A stretch of 11,444 nucleotides of DNA from Acidobacteriota bacterium (GCA_003225595.1 QIAR01000174.1:1-11444), one strand, 5' to 3'. Counted from the stretch's first letter, positions 1-5,913 are shown. Notes: generated from the letters alone by a model not told the origin. Translations and numbers: made by a program.

Positions 1-2
1 TC

Positions 3-638
3 CCAGACCGCGAAATTGCAAACGCGGCTCGTGTTTTGGTCCCTCTCACCGACTGGGGAGGAAAGGTAGCGCTGCACTCCAGCGGCGCTCTGACCAGCGA
101 CGAACTGGATGTGCTGCGGCGACGCGGGGCGGCTGTCGCATCGCTGCATCCACTGATGACATTCGTGCACGGCTCCTGCCCAGCGCTCGCCGATGTGCCC
201 TTTGCAGTGGAAGGCGATGCCGCTGCCGTTCGTGTAATTCGCCCAATCGTGCGTGATTTGAAAGGAGAGGTATTCTCGATTTCCAAGCAGAAGAAAGCCG
301 CGTATCACGCCTGGGGCGCGTTCACGTCGCCCTTGCTGCTGGCTCTGCTAGTTGCAGCGGAAGAGATTGCGCGTGCCGCGGGTATTTCAAGCACAGCAGC
401 CCGGAAGCGTATGCTGCCCATCGTGCGGCAGACGATCGAGAATTACACAGCGCACGGTGCGGCGCGTGCGTTCAGCGGACCAATCGTGCGTGGCGACGTG
501 GAGACTGTCTCCAAACACTTGCAAGCTTTGCGCAAGGCGCCCGGCGCGCGCGAGGTCTATTTGGCGCTAGCGCACTCGGCGTTGCGCAGCTTGCCAGTGA
601 AGAACCGAAAGCTGTTGGAGAAGACGCTTCGGGAATAG
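3..638 (+). CDS. Rossmann-like and DUF2520 domain protein, 3' part (5' end outside window)
   Basis: The reading frame is open from base 3, and residues read before the first internal start (TTG at 36) still fit the family, so I treat this as a gene cut by the window edge. About 211 residues remain. The end of the NAD(P)-binding Rossmann-like half is seen as HSSGAL followed by LHPLMTF. The alpha-helical DUF2520 half follows from about residue 95 of the fragment (KKAAYHAWGAF, then SPLLLALL). Proteins of this type resemble small NADP-dependent oxidoreductases such as the F420-dependent NADP reductase and ProC-like folds; their substrate is not established, so I give no reaction. The N-terminal glycine-rich nucleotide-binding loop should lie upstream of the window. 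It ends with TAG at 636-638, convergent with ribA. Family call is by recognition of conserved segments; fairly sure. Confidence 0.8.
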   Translation, partial: PDREIANAARVLVPLTDWGGKVALHSSGALTSDELDVLRRRGAAVASLHPLMTFVHGSCPALADVPFAVEGDAAAVRVIRPIVRDLKGEVFSISKQKKAAYHAWGAFTSPLLLALLVAAEEIARAAGISSTAARKRMLPIVRQTIENYTAHGAARAFSGPIVRGDVETVSKHLQALRKAPGAREVYLALAHSALRSLPVKNRKLLEKTLRE

Positions 639-793
639 GGTCGAACTCACCGCACAAATGTAGATGATACCCGCCGCGAGCAGAAGCGCCAATAAAATCG
701 CGTTCTGGGGCCGTGGAAAGATTTGCGAAGCGGCTGCAAGCAGTGCATTTACGAGCGGGAAAATCGGCAGATGACTTGGTCGATCGGCGGTTG
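639..793. other. Convergent intergenic region between DUF2520 gene and ribA
   Basis: These 155 bases separate two convergent genes. I see no clear hairpin followed by a T-run in either direction. The minus strand reads without a stop through the gap and encodes a strongly hydrophobic stretch (for example LVNALLAAASQIF and ILLALLLAAGIIYICAV). It has no start or ribosome site of its own and runs out of frame into both flanking genes, so I do not call a gene. A decayed membrane-protein end is possible. Confidence 0.4.
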
Positions 794-1408
794 CTAGCGC
801 GAGGTGAAGAGGTGTCCCAGCTTCTCCTTCTTGGTCTTTAAGTAGTCTTCGGCATCGGGACTGTGGGAGACTTCGCAAGGCACACGCTCGAGGACTTCGA
901 TGCCCCCACGTTCGAGAGCCGCGACTTTGTCCGGATTGTTCGAGAGCAGCCGCACCTGCGTGACACCCAAAGCGTTCAAGATCTCGACCGGCAGGGCGAA
1001 CTCGCGCTGATCAGCTTTGAAGCCCAGTTGCTCGTTGGCTTCGACCGTGTCGAATCCTGCATCCTGCAGTTCGTATGCCTGCAACTTGGCCATTAGGCCA
1101 ATGCCGCGTCCTTCCTGCTGTTCGTAAATCAGGACACCGGCGCCTTGCTGGGCGATCATGGAAAGAGCCATTTCCAGCTGCTGGCGGCAATCGCACCGAA
1201 GTGAGCCGAACACGTCGCCGGTAAGGCATTGCGAGTGGATGCGCACCAGGGGAGGCGCAACTTTCAAGTCTCCCATGACCAGGGCAACCGCGGTTTCATG
1301 GCGCTGGTCGCCTTCACCGATCTCGCCCTCGAATCCGAAAATGCGGAACCTGCCCCAGCGGGTAGGGAACTCCGCGGCGGCAGTCTGTCGGACTGAATGG
1401 GAACTCAC
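794..1408 (-). CDS. ribA: GTP cyclohydrolase II (riboflavin biosynthesis)
   Basis: RibA opens the imidazole ring of GTP, releasing formate and pyrophosphate, to give 2,5-diamino-6-ribosylamino-4(3H)-pyrimidinone 5'-phosphate, the first step of riboflavin synthesis in the cytosol. The zinc site is intact: Cys61, Cys72 and Cys74 in CLTGDVFGSLRCDC, preceded by VRIHSQ. The nucleotide-binding segment EQQEGRGIGLMAK (about residues 96-108), the DQRE motif (133-136) and RLLSNNPDK (153-161) are all present. I chose the GTG at 1408. It gives 204 residues, close to the usual ~200 of stand-alone RibA, and a TATAAT box lies 6 nt upstream. The open frame extends to an ATG at 1489, but that would add 27 residues unlike the family. 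It is a stand-alone enzyme, not fused to a RibB domain, and no other rib gene is adjacent. Confidence 0.95.
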   Translation of the reverse strand: MSSHSVRQTAAAEFPTRWGRFRIFGFEGEIGEGDQRHETAVALVMGDLKVAPPLVRIHSQCLTGDVFGSLRCDCRQQLEMALSMIAQQGAGVLIYEQQEGRGIGLMAKLQAYELQDAGFDTVEANEQLGFKADQREFALPVEILNALGVTQVRLLSNNPDKVAALERGGIEVLERVPCEVSHSPDAEDYLKTKKEKLGHLFTSR

Positions 1409-1414
1409 AAAAGC

Positions 1415-1420
1415 ATTATA
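1415..1420 (-). promoter_or_regulatory. Probable -10 box of ribA (leaderless start)
   Basis: A perfect TATAAT reads on the minus strand, six bases before the proposed GTG start at 1408. Transcription from such a box would begin at or next to the GTG, giving a leaderless mRNA. No good -35 hexamer is visible at 16-18 bp. No Shine-Dalgarno sequence precedes the GTG, which agrees with leaderless initiation. Confidence 0.5.
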
Positions 1421-1581
1421 GCGAAAGAAGTTAAGCAACTGCGGGGTAGGGCAACACCCACAGGATGTCGGCCGAGACGTTGCAAGCAACCTCTCTAGGG
1501 AAATTCAAACGGCTGGACAATCTCACGTCAAGTAGAGGCGCAGCTTGCTTCGTTTTGGTTTTCGATGCCGTGGACTCATGC
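1421..1581. other. Intergenic region between ribA and the tRNA-Ala promoter
   Basis: This stretch carries no convincing gene. The short frames through it are not supported by start sites or composition. It contains a small GTTGC-AA-GCAAC inverted repeat near 1479-1490. Divergent promoters lie at its two edges (ribA leftward, tRNA rightward). Confidence 0.4.
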
Positions 1582-1610
1582 TTGGTCTTGTGCGGGAACG
1601 CTGCTAAAAT
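1582..1610 (+). promoter_or_regulatory. Promoter of tRNA-Ala
   Basis: TTGGTC at 1582-1587 (-35) and TAAAAT at 1605-1610 (-10) are separated by 17 bp. The -10 is preceded by TGC, an extended -10 motif. Predicted transcription start is near 1617, about 25 nt before the mature tRNA 5' end. Spacing and position fit a sigma-70-type stable RNA promoter. Confidence 0.65.
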
Positions 1611-1642
1611 TGGCTGCATATCTACGGCAATTGACCTGCAGT

Positions 1643-1718
1643 GGGGCTATAGCTCAGCTGGGAGAGCGCATCGTTCGCAACGATGAGGTCGTCGGTTCGA
1701 TCCCGACTAGCTCCACCA
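1643..1718 (+). tRNA. tRNA-Ala (anticodon CGC)
   Basis: A complete cloverleaf can be drawn. The acceptor stem GGGGCTA (1643-1649) pairs with TAGCTCC (1708-1714). The D arm is GCTC/GAGC with loop AGCTGGGA. The anticodon stem CATCG/CGATG encloses loop TTCGCAA, so the anticodon CGC (1676-1678) reads the alanine codon GCG. The T arm is GTCGG/CCGAC with loop TTCGATC. Discriminator A1715 and an encoded CCA (1716-1718) follow. The third acceptor pair is G3:U70 (1645 with 1712), the main identity element for alanyl-tRNA synthetase, which independently supports the alanine call. Phage-derived genes start about 350 nt downstream; tRNA 3' ends are common integration sites. Confidence 0.96.
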
Positions 1719-1838
1719 TATTTTCAAGCACTTACAAACCTTCGGTAGTCCAATCTTGTCACACTTTGTCACAAAAAATACGGCTCGCAGGGGTGTGCTG
1801 CCTCACACTTCACGCCGGCCTGACGACCGACCTATGCT

Positions 1839-1862
1839 GCGAAAACTGAAAAAAATTTTCGC
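1839..1862. other. A/T-rich stem-loop
   Basis: GCGAAAA (1839-1845) and TTTTCGC (1856-1862) form a perfect 7-bp stem around a 10-nt loop made mostly of A. It could act as a weak terminator or a phage-derived structural site. There is no T-tract after it on either strand, so its role is open. Confidence 0.4.
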
Positions 1863-1921
1863 GGACTGTGGAAGCGAAGCAGTTCAACCCAGTAACCGAC
1901 TCGTAGGCTCAAAGCGCGAAT

Positions 1922-1961
1922 TGCGAGTTACGCACTGATGCGAGCTACGCACTGATGCGAG
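1922..1961. repeat. Tandem 17-bp direct repeat (two full copies plus partial)
   Basis: Copy 1 is tgcgagttacgcactga (1922-1938) and copy 2 is tgcgagctacgcactga (1939-1955), differing at one base. A partial third copy, tgcgag, follows at 1956-1961. The repeats lie about 100 bp upstream of the terminase gene, where iterons or a regulator site of the lost phage might sit. Confidence 0.8.
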
Positions 1962-2051
1962 CATGAAGTTTTTGCGGGGGAGGGGATGGGGGTGTGTTTT
2001 TAGCAAATATTTTTCGCTGACGACCGCTTGCAGCGCGAATCTTTAAAAAAC

Positions 2052-2055
2052 GGAG
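2052..2055 (+). promoter_or_regulatory. Ribosome binding site of terminase small subunit gene
   Basis: GGAG lies nine bases before the ATG at 2065, a usual spacing, and supports that start. Confidence 0.6.
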
Positions 2056-2064
2056 TATTTTTCT

Positions 2065-2418
2065 ATGAAAAATTTTGCCCCAATGCCAAAGCCACAAGTG
2101 ACAGGACCGAAGCCGCCCAAGGGCCTTAGTCCTGGAGCTAAGAGCTGGTGGAAGAAAATCGTTTCTGGCTGGGAGCTTGATGAAGCTGGATTTCTGGTTC
2201 TTGAAACCGCCTTGGAGTGCTTTGATCGCATGCGTCAGGCCCAGAAAATCGTGGCGAAGGACGGCATAACGGCCACAGATAGGTTTGGGCAGGTGAAGGT
2301 TCATCCCGCGGTACTGGTGGAACGCGATGCCAAAGCAGGTCTGCTGAGAGCCTTGCGTGCGATGAACCTTCAGATTGAACCGCTGAATGATGCCATCGGA
2401 AGACCACCGGGGAGCTAA
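2065..2418 (+). CDS. Phage terminase small subunit, P27 family
   Basis: The small terminase subunit recognises the phage genome and hands it to the large subunit ATPase/nuclease for packaging into the prohead. The 117-residue product has the P27-type layout. A proline- and lysine-rich start is followed by GLSPGAKSWWKKIV, then WELDEAGFLVLETALECFDR (about residues 36-55), then the DRFGQVKVHPAV and ERDAKAGLLRALRAMNL segments (about 71-101). Length is near the lower end for the family, with no obvious truncation. The ATG at 2065 has a ribosome site. A companion gene starts 7 nt after its stop. No large subunit, portal, capsid or integrase gene is in the window, so this is an orphaned prophage fragment beside tRNA-Ala. 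It reads as intact, but there is no sign that it still has a packaging partner. Confidence 0.85.
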   Translation: MKNFAPMPKPQVTGPKPPKGLSPGAKSWWKKIVSGWELDEAGFLVLETALECFDRMRQAQKIVAKDGITATDRFGQVKVHPAVLVERDAKAGLLRALRAMNLQIEPLNDAIGRPPGS

Positions 2419-2424
2419 GTTTTA

Positions 2425-3026
2425 ATGCCGACAAATAGACGATTTCGCAAAACCCACGTCAGAGAAAAACTGAGTAAAGCCCAGTGGGATTACTTGCTTG
2501 ACAATGTTGATCTGGACGAGTTGAACAAGGGAAATGACTACCTGTGGGACGTGTTCATGCTCGAAGACCCGAATGATCATTACGGCAATTCGAGACGGCT
2601 GTGGGAGCAACCCCGGGAGGAAGTCCTAGCTGTCTGGATTCCTCAGTTCCCCGGAACTCGACCGAGGTGCTGGTGGATGCATGACGCACCTCGAATTTCT
2701 GTCGGAAGGTGGCGGGGCTTTTCTTCGACGGAAGATTACCTGAACCTAGGCACCATCTGAGCGGCCCTGGCTCAACCGCGTGGGATGCCGGTTTAGCGGA
2801 AGTCCCAAGCTTCCAGTCTGGGCTCCCTACGTCGTGGGACGAAGTCGATCCTAGTGATCCTCCGATATTCGAATCGCAGGCGCAATATTTGCGACGGAAC
2901 GGATTATTAACCCCGTCTGAACTCAGAAAGTTGAAGTCCTGCGATTTCGAACCGGAAGCAGTCTTCGATATCCCCTGTACTTATCTCGCGGCTATGAGAC
3001 GCCACCGCCACGCAGACCGTAAGTAA
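2425..3026 (+). pseudogene. Phage-associated hypothetical protein, disrupted by a frameshift
   Basis: Two overlapping frames make one protein of about 200 residues. The first (ATG 2425, stop 2758-2760) carries the N-terminal part with VWIPQFPGTRPRCWWMHDAPR. The second takes over near 2719 with FFDGRLPEPRHHLSG, DPSDPPIFESQAQYL, RRNGLLTPSEL and DFEPEAVF. From memory these segments occur in this order in a single uncharacterised protein encoded beside P27 terminase genes; its function is not known to me. The switch falls at the T4 run 2719-2722. One extra T there would restore ...GRWRGFFFDGRLPEP.... The codons GGC-TTT-TCT are not a good -1 slippery site, so a mutation or a sequencing error is more likely than programmed frameshifting. 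It starts 7 nt after the terminase stop, probably in the same transcript. Confidence 0.65.
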
Positions 3027-3133
3027 TCACCAAAGTCAATTCTCACCAGTGTTTCCTTTGCTTTCTCATCGTTACCGGTGCAGACGGGCAAGAATTCGCA
3101 TTGTTGGCACCATTTGCCGATCCATTTGCAAAA
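3027..3133. other. Short non-coding gap before the insertion sequence
   Basis: I see no gene, terminator or RNA in these 107 bases. They probably hold the end of the phage remnant and the left flank of the IS. Confidence 0.35.
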
Positions 3134-3370
3134 GACAGGCTACAACCCATCTCATAGTGCGCCCCAACGGCGCAGATCACCGGCGGGGGAAGGACCCGCG
3201 CAGACAGATGTTGGTTAGGTCTGGTAGCTAACGAGCATTGTGGCTGAGAGATCGGCTGCGATGAAGCCTCGTGACAAAGCCCACGCATGGTGGGCGAGCA
3301 ACTGTGCAGGCCGTAACGCGAGTGAAGCTTGAGCAGGCCTCGAAAGTAAAGTCGTGGATGCCGACCCGCC

Positions 3371-3376
3371 TATGAG
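3371..3376 (+). ncRNA. EBS1 target-recognition loop of the group II intron
   Basis: TATGAG in the domain I region is fully complementary to the last six exon bases CTCATA (3151-3156). One more pair extends the match (TATGAGA with TCTCATA). This pairing selects the insertion site by RNA-DNA base pairing. Confidence 0.75.
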
Positions 3377-3649
3377 ACGGGGAAGGCTGCGTGGATAGGG
3401 AAGAAACCAACACGTGCACCTGATCCAGTCCACCGGGGTATTGAGCACGGCATGCAGAGAAGGCGGTCTGGGTAATTGGGGGAGACCCGGGACAGGTGGA
3501 GGTCGCGCCTCCAACATCGTCAGAAAGGACAATGGCCAGTCTGGGAGTCGGAGAGGGTCAAAGTACCGAGGAAGCCGGGTAACGCCGGTGGAGGGAAGGG
3601 CCCTTACTTTGGAGGTACTTTTAAAGAAGAAGAGGACGGGTGATTGGCA

Positions 3650-4966
3650 ATGAGCCTGGAAACACCGATGTCGATCCGGACACTTCAGAGAAAGCTGTAT
3701 CGGAAGGCGAAGCAAGAGCCTGACTTCCGCTTCTATCTGCTCTACGACAAGATCTACCGCGAAGATGTACTGAGCCATGCCTACGAACTGGCGAAAGCTA
3801 ATAAAGGAGCGCCAGGCGTGGACGGACAAACCTTCGAGGCCATCGAGTCGCAAGGGTTGCGTGAGTGGCTGGAAGGAATCAGGAAAGACCTACACGACAA
3901 GACGTATAAACCACAGCCGGTGCGACGGGTACTGATCCCGAAGCCCGGAGGCGGTGAGCGGCCGCTCGGAATCCCGACGATACGGGACCGCGTGGTGCAA
4001 ACCGCCGCGAAGTTGGTGCTAGAGCCGATCTTCGAAGCGGATCTGGAGCCAGATGCCTATGGTTACCGCCCGAAGCGAAGTGCGCACGACGCTATGCAGA
4101 AAGTGCACAAGCTAATTCGCGAAGGCTACACCGATGTGGTGGACGCTGATTTGTCCAAGTACTATGACACGATTCCGCACACGGAACTTCTAGAGTCTGT
4201 GGCTCGGCGAATCGTGGATCGGGCTGTGCTACATCTGATCAAGATGTGGTTGAAGGCTCCGGTCGAGGAACGGGACGAGAAGGGCAAGCGGAGCATGACG
4301 GGAGGACGAAGCAGCGGACGTGGAACCCCACAAGGCGGAATCGTCAGCCCCATGCTCGCGAACCTATATATGAACCGATTCCTCAAGCACTGGCGGATCA
4401 CCGGAAAGAGCAAGGCGTTCCGAGCGCAAGTGATCACCTACGCCGATGATTTCGTGATTCTCAGCCGCGGACATGCGGCGGAGGCGCTGGATTGGACGCG
4501 CAGGGTGATGGCGCGGCTCGGCCTTACTCTGAACGAAGCGAAGACCAGCATCAAAGCAGCACGCAAGGAGAGCTTTCATTTCCTGGGTTACACGTTTGGG
4601 CCACATCGCTACAAACCGGATGGTCGCTGGTATCTGGGGGCCAGTCCATCGAAGAAGAGTCGACAGTGCCTCAAGCAAAAAGTGGGAGACCTCTTGATTC
4701 CCGGCAATGTCGGGGCCTGGGACGAAGTGCGCGACCGCCTCAACCAGATTTTGCGAGGCTGGTCGGCCTACTTTTCCTACGGCTCCCGCGCGACGGCGTA
4801 TCGCGAAGTCAACCGTTACGTCTCGGAGCGTGTACGGCATTTTCTGACGCGCCGCCATAAGGTGCAGTCGCGTGGCACAGAACGCTATGGCGATGAGCGG
4901 GTATTCGGTGAGCTACGAGTCATTCGGCTCGGCCCGCCCCCGCGGCTTGCGGGAACCTTGCGGTGA
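3650..4966 (+). CDS. ltrA: Group II intron-encoded reverse transcriptase/maturase
   Basis: This protein helps the intron RNA fold and splice, and copies it into DNA during retrohoming. Of 438 residues, the fingers/palm reverse transcriptase domain covers about 30-320. It contains IPKPGGGERPLGIPTIRDRVVQ (start near residue 97), the first catalytic Asp167 in DADLSKYYDTIPH, the GRGTPQGGIVSPMLANLYMN block (near 223-242), and YADD (264-267) with the other two catalytic aspartates. FLGYTFGPH (311-319) follows. The thumb/maturase domain X is at about 350-405, with ILRGWSAYFSYGS and RRHKVQSRGT. There is no HNH endonuclease domain at the C-terminus, so homing probably uses nicks or replication forks for priming. 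The frame lies in domain IV. ATG 3650 is chosen; TTG 3644 is an alternative, with an AGAGGA sequence at better spacing. No frameshift or lost catalytic residue is visible. Confidence 0.95.
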   Translation: MSLETPMSIRTLQRKLYRKAKQEPDFRFYLLYDKIYREDVLSHAYELAKANKGAPGVDGQTFEAIESQGLREWLEGIRKDLHDKTYKPQPVRRVLIPKPGGGERPLGIPTIRDRVVQTAAKLVLEPIFEADLEPDAYGYRPKRSAHDAMQKVHKLIREGYTDVVDADLSKYYDTIPHTELLESVARRIVDRAVLHLIKMWLKAPVEERDEKGKRSMTGGRSSGRGTPQGGIVSPMLANLYMNRFLKHWRITGKSKAFRAQVITYADDFVILSRGHAAEALDWTRRVMARLGLTLNEAKTSIKAARKESFHFLGYTFGPHRYKPDGRWYLGASPSKKSRQCLKQKVGDLLIPGNVGAWDEVRDRLNQILRGWSAYFSYGSRATAYREVNRYVSERVRHFLTRRHKVQSRGTERYGDERVFGELRVIRLGPPPRLAGTLR

Positions 4967-4977
4967 ACTCCATCGGA

Positions 4978-5010
4978 AAGCCGGATGCTCGAAACGGGCA
5001 TGTCCGGTTT
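4978..5010 (+). ncRNA. Group II intron domain V
   Basis: The 33-nt hairpin has lower stem AAGCCGG/CCGGTTT, two-base bulge GT, upper stem ATGCTC/GGGCAT and loop GAAAC. The AGC triad at 4979-4981 is the catalytic metal-binding element. All stem positions pair, including G-U pairs at the usual place. Confidence 0.9.
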
Positions 5011-5076
5011 GATGAGCGGGGACGAGAAACGGGCGGTCGCTTCGGCGTCAGCACCTGCGCTCGTCCTCGACTCTAC

Positions 5077-5858
5077 AATACCTCAACAGAATCAGGCAGC
5101 ACGCGAGGTAGAGCATTCCCAAGAAGTTCTCGGCGTACCGTTCATAACGAACAACCAGCCTGCGGAAGTTTTGTAGCCAAGCAAACAGCCTCTCAACCTT
5201 CCAACGCCGACGATACCGCCGCAACCGCCGTCTATCCTGTGTTTTGTTTTTTCGAGTGCTTCGGTGTGGAGCGATCAGCTCGATCCCGTAACTTCTAAGT
5301 CCTGCGTCCAGCCTGTCGGAATCGTATGCGTTGTCGCGCCAATTACGTTCTGCGGGGCTTCCGGGATCACCATTTGGACCAAGGTCGACGTAGCCAACGT
5401 CACCTCGTGTGGTGTAGCACTTTCGATGCAGACGGCAACGGGAAGACCATGGCGATCGGCCACTGCCATGATCTTGGTTCCTTTGCCGCGCTTTGTTTTT
5501 CCGACTTTTGAGCCCCCTTTTTCGCCGGAGCGAAGCTCCCGTCGATAAAGGCTTCCCGGACGTCCAGGGCACCTCGGGCCTTGAGGTCTAGGGCAAGCGC
5601 TTGCAGAACCCTCTTCATTACGCCGGAGCGAACCCATTGCTGAAACCGGCGATGGCAGGTTTGGTAGGAGGGATAACGATCCGGAACATCTGCCCACGGG
5701 GCACCCGTCCGCAGTACCCACAGAATTCCGTTTAGGACGGCACGGCGATCCTTCCATGGACGGCCTCGCCCATCTCGACGAGGAGTCGGTTCTGGAATCA
5801 GGCTATCGAGGACTTCCCATTGGACGTTGGTTAGATCCCGGATGTTGGGGATAAGCAT
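5077..5858 (-). pseudogene. IS5-family DDE transposase, broken (two frame changes and intron insertion)
   Basis: The transposase cuts and joins the ends of its IS. The frame starts at ATG 5858 with LTNVQWEVLDSLIPEP, then GILWVLRTGAPWADVPDRYP, then FIDGSFAPAKKG, which has the first catalytic Asp. It then shifts -1 at the run AAAAAGGGGG (5522-5513 on minus) to GSKVGKTKRGKGTKIMAVADR and CIESATPHEVTL. A second shift near 5339-5335, explained by an extra GC (GGCGCGAC where GGCGAC is expected), leads to DNAYDSDRLD with the second Asp. WKVERLFAWLQNFRRLV, with the catalytic Glu, follows. The first shift could be programmed: GGG re-pairs after a -1 slip, and some IS5 subgroups use frameshifting. The second looks like a disabling mutation. 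The last codon is split by the intron; its far half (TA-TGA) is at 3156-3152. Reading on into the intron gives an abnormal tail ending at 5048. Confidence 0.85.
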
Positions 5859-5913
5859 GGGTCAGCTCCAAACAAGATGTAATGGGAAGGCCGGAACCTG
5901 CTATGTCCCGCCT

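Larger units (their letters stand above)
1719..2051. other. Non-coding start of the island, between tRNA and terminase gene
   Basis: About 345 nt carry no supported gene. Composition is more A/T-rich and uneven than in the flanking genes. It holds a hairpin (1839-1862), a tandem 17-mer (1922-1961) and a G-rich run (1976-1992) followed by a T-run. No integrase gene is present, and I found no second copy of the tRNA 3' end elsewhere in the window. Confidence 0.45.
3157..5076 (+). mobile_element. Group II intron, complete, 1920 nt, with encoded reverse transcriptase
   Basis: The 5' end GTGCG (3157-3161) matches the group II consensus GUGYG. EBS1 TATGAG (3371-3376) is the exact complement of IBS1 CTCATA (3151-3156) just before the 5' junction. 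Domain V lies at 4978-5010: catalytic triad AGC (4979-4981), a GAAAC loop and the GT bulge (5002-5003). Domain VI (about 5013-5073) forms a stem of GAGCGGGGACGAG with its partner strand, leaving A5070 as the single bulged branch-point base, 6 nt before the 3' end TAC. The boundaries are confirmed by the host gene: removing 3157-5076 joins the transposase frame as LLRYL-stop. The intron lies antisense to the transposase, so it cannot splice out of that mRNA. All parts needed for splicing and retrohoming appear present. I did not assign a structural class. Confidence 0.93.
3134..5903 (-). mobile_element. IS5-like insertion sequence interrupted by a group II intron (ends approximate)
   Basis: The element is defined by its transposase on the minus strand (5858 down to 5077, plus the last bases at 3156-3151). 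Without the intron it would be about 850 bp, typical of short IS5-family elements. The ends are estimates. The left inward sequence GACAGGCTACAACCCAT (from 3134) and the right inward sequence CAGGTTCCGGCC...CCCAT (from about 5901) share only a loose CAGGYT...CCCAT pattern, and I could not find a clear terminal inverted repeat or target duplication. The left end abuts the phage remnant. The right end lies about 11 nt past the stop of a decayed gene. Confidence 0.6.

Noticed and set aside
567..878. Minus-strand frame of 103 codons across the DUF2520-ribA gap
   Set aside because: It starts inside ribA and ends inside the DUF2520 gene, with no ribosome site; only the middle part looks protein-like, so I listed it as an observation and not as a gene.
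1409..1489. Longer ribA starting at ATG 1489
   Set aside because: The extra 27 residues do not fit the family, and the -10 box at 1420-1415 would lie inside the coding region.
1691..1718. Second copy of the tRNA 3' end (attR) within the window
   Set aside because: I searched for the T-arm and acceptor sequence downstream and saw no second copy, so the right end of the integration is not in the window or has been lost.
1922..1961. CRISPR array
   Set aside because: The repeats are directly adjacent with no spacers, and no cas genes are nearby.
2716..2724. Programmed -1 frameshift in the phage companion gene
   Set aside because: The codons GGC-TTT-TCT do not allow good re-pairing in the P and A sites, and no downstream stem is evident; a mutation is simpler.
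3215..3853. Minus-strand frame of 212 codons inside the intron
   Set aside because: It lies across structured intron RNA domains and the start of the reverse transcriptase gene, and has no recognisable domain; it is a shadow frame.
4364..4858. Minus-strand frame of 164 codons opposite the reverse transcriptase
   Set aside because: It is fully antisense to the conserved YADD and maturase regions and arises from GC-rich codon use.
3134..5903. Clear terminal inverted repeats and target duplication for the IS
   Set aside because: Only a loose CAGGYT...CCCAT similarity is visible at the two ends and no convincing duplication flanks them, so I report the ends as approximate.
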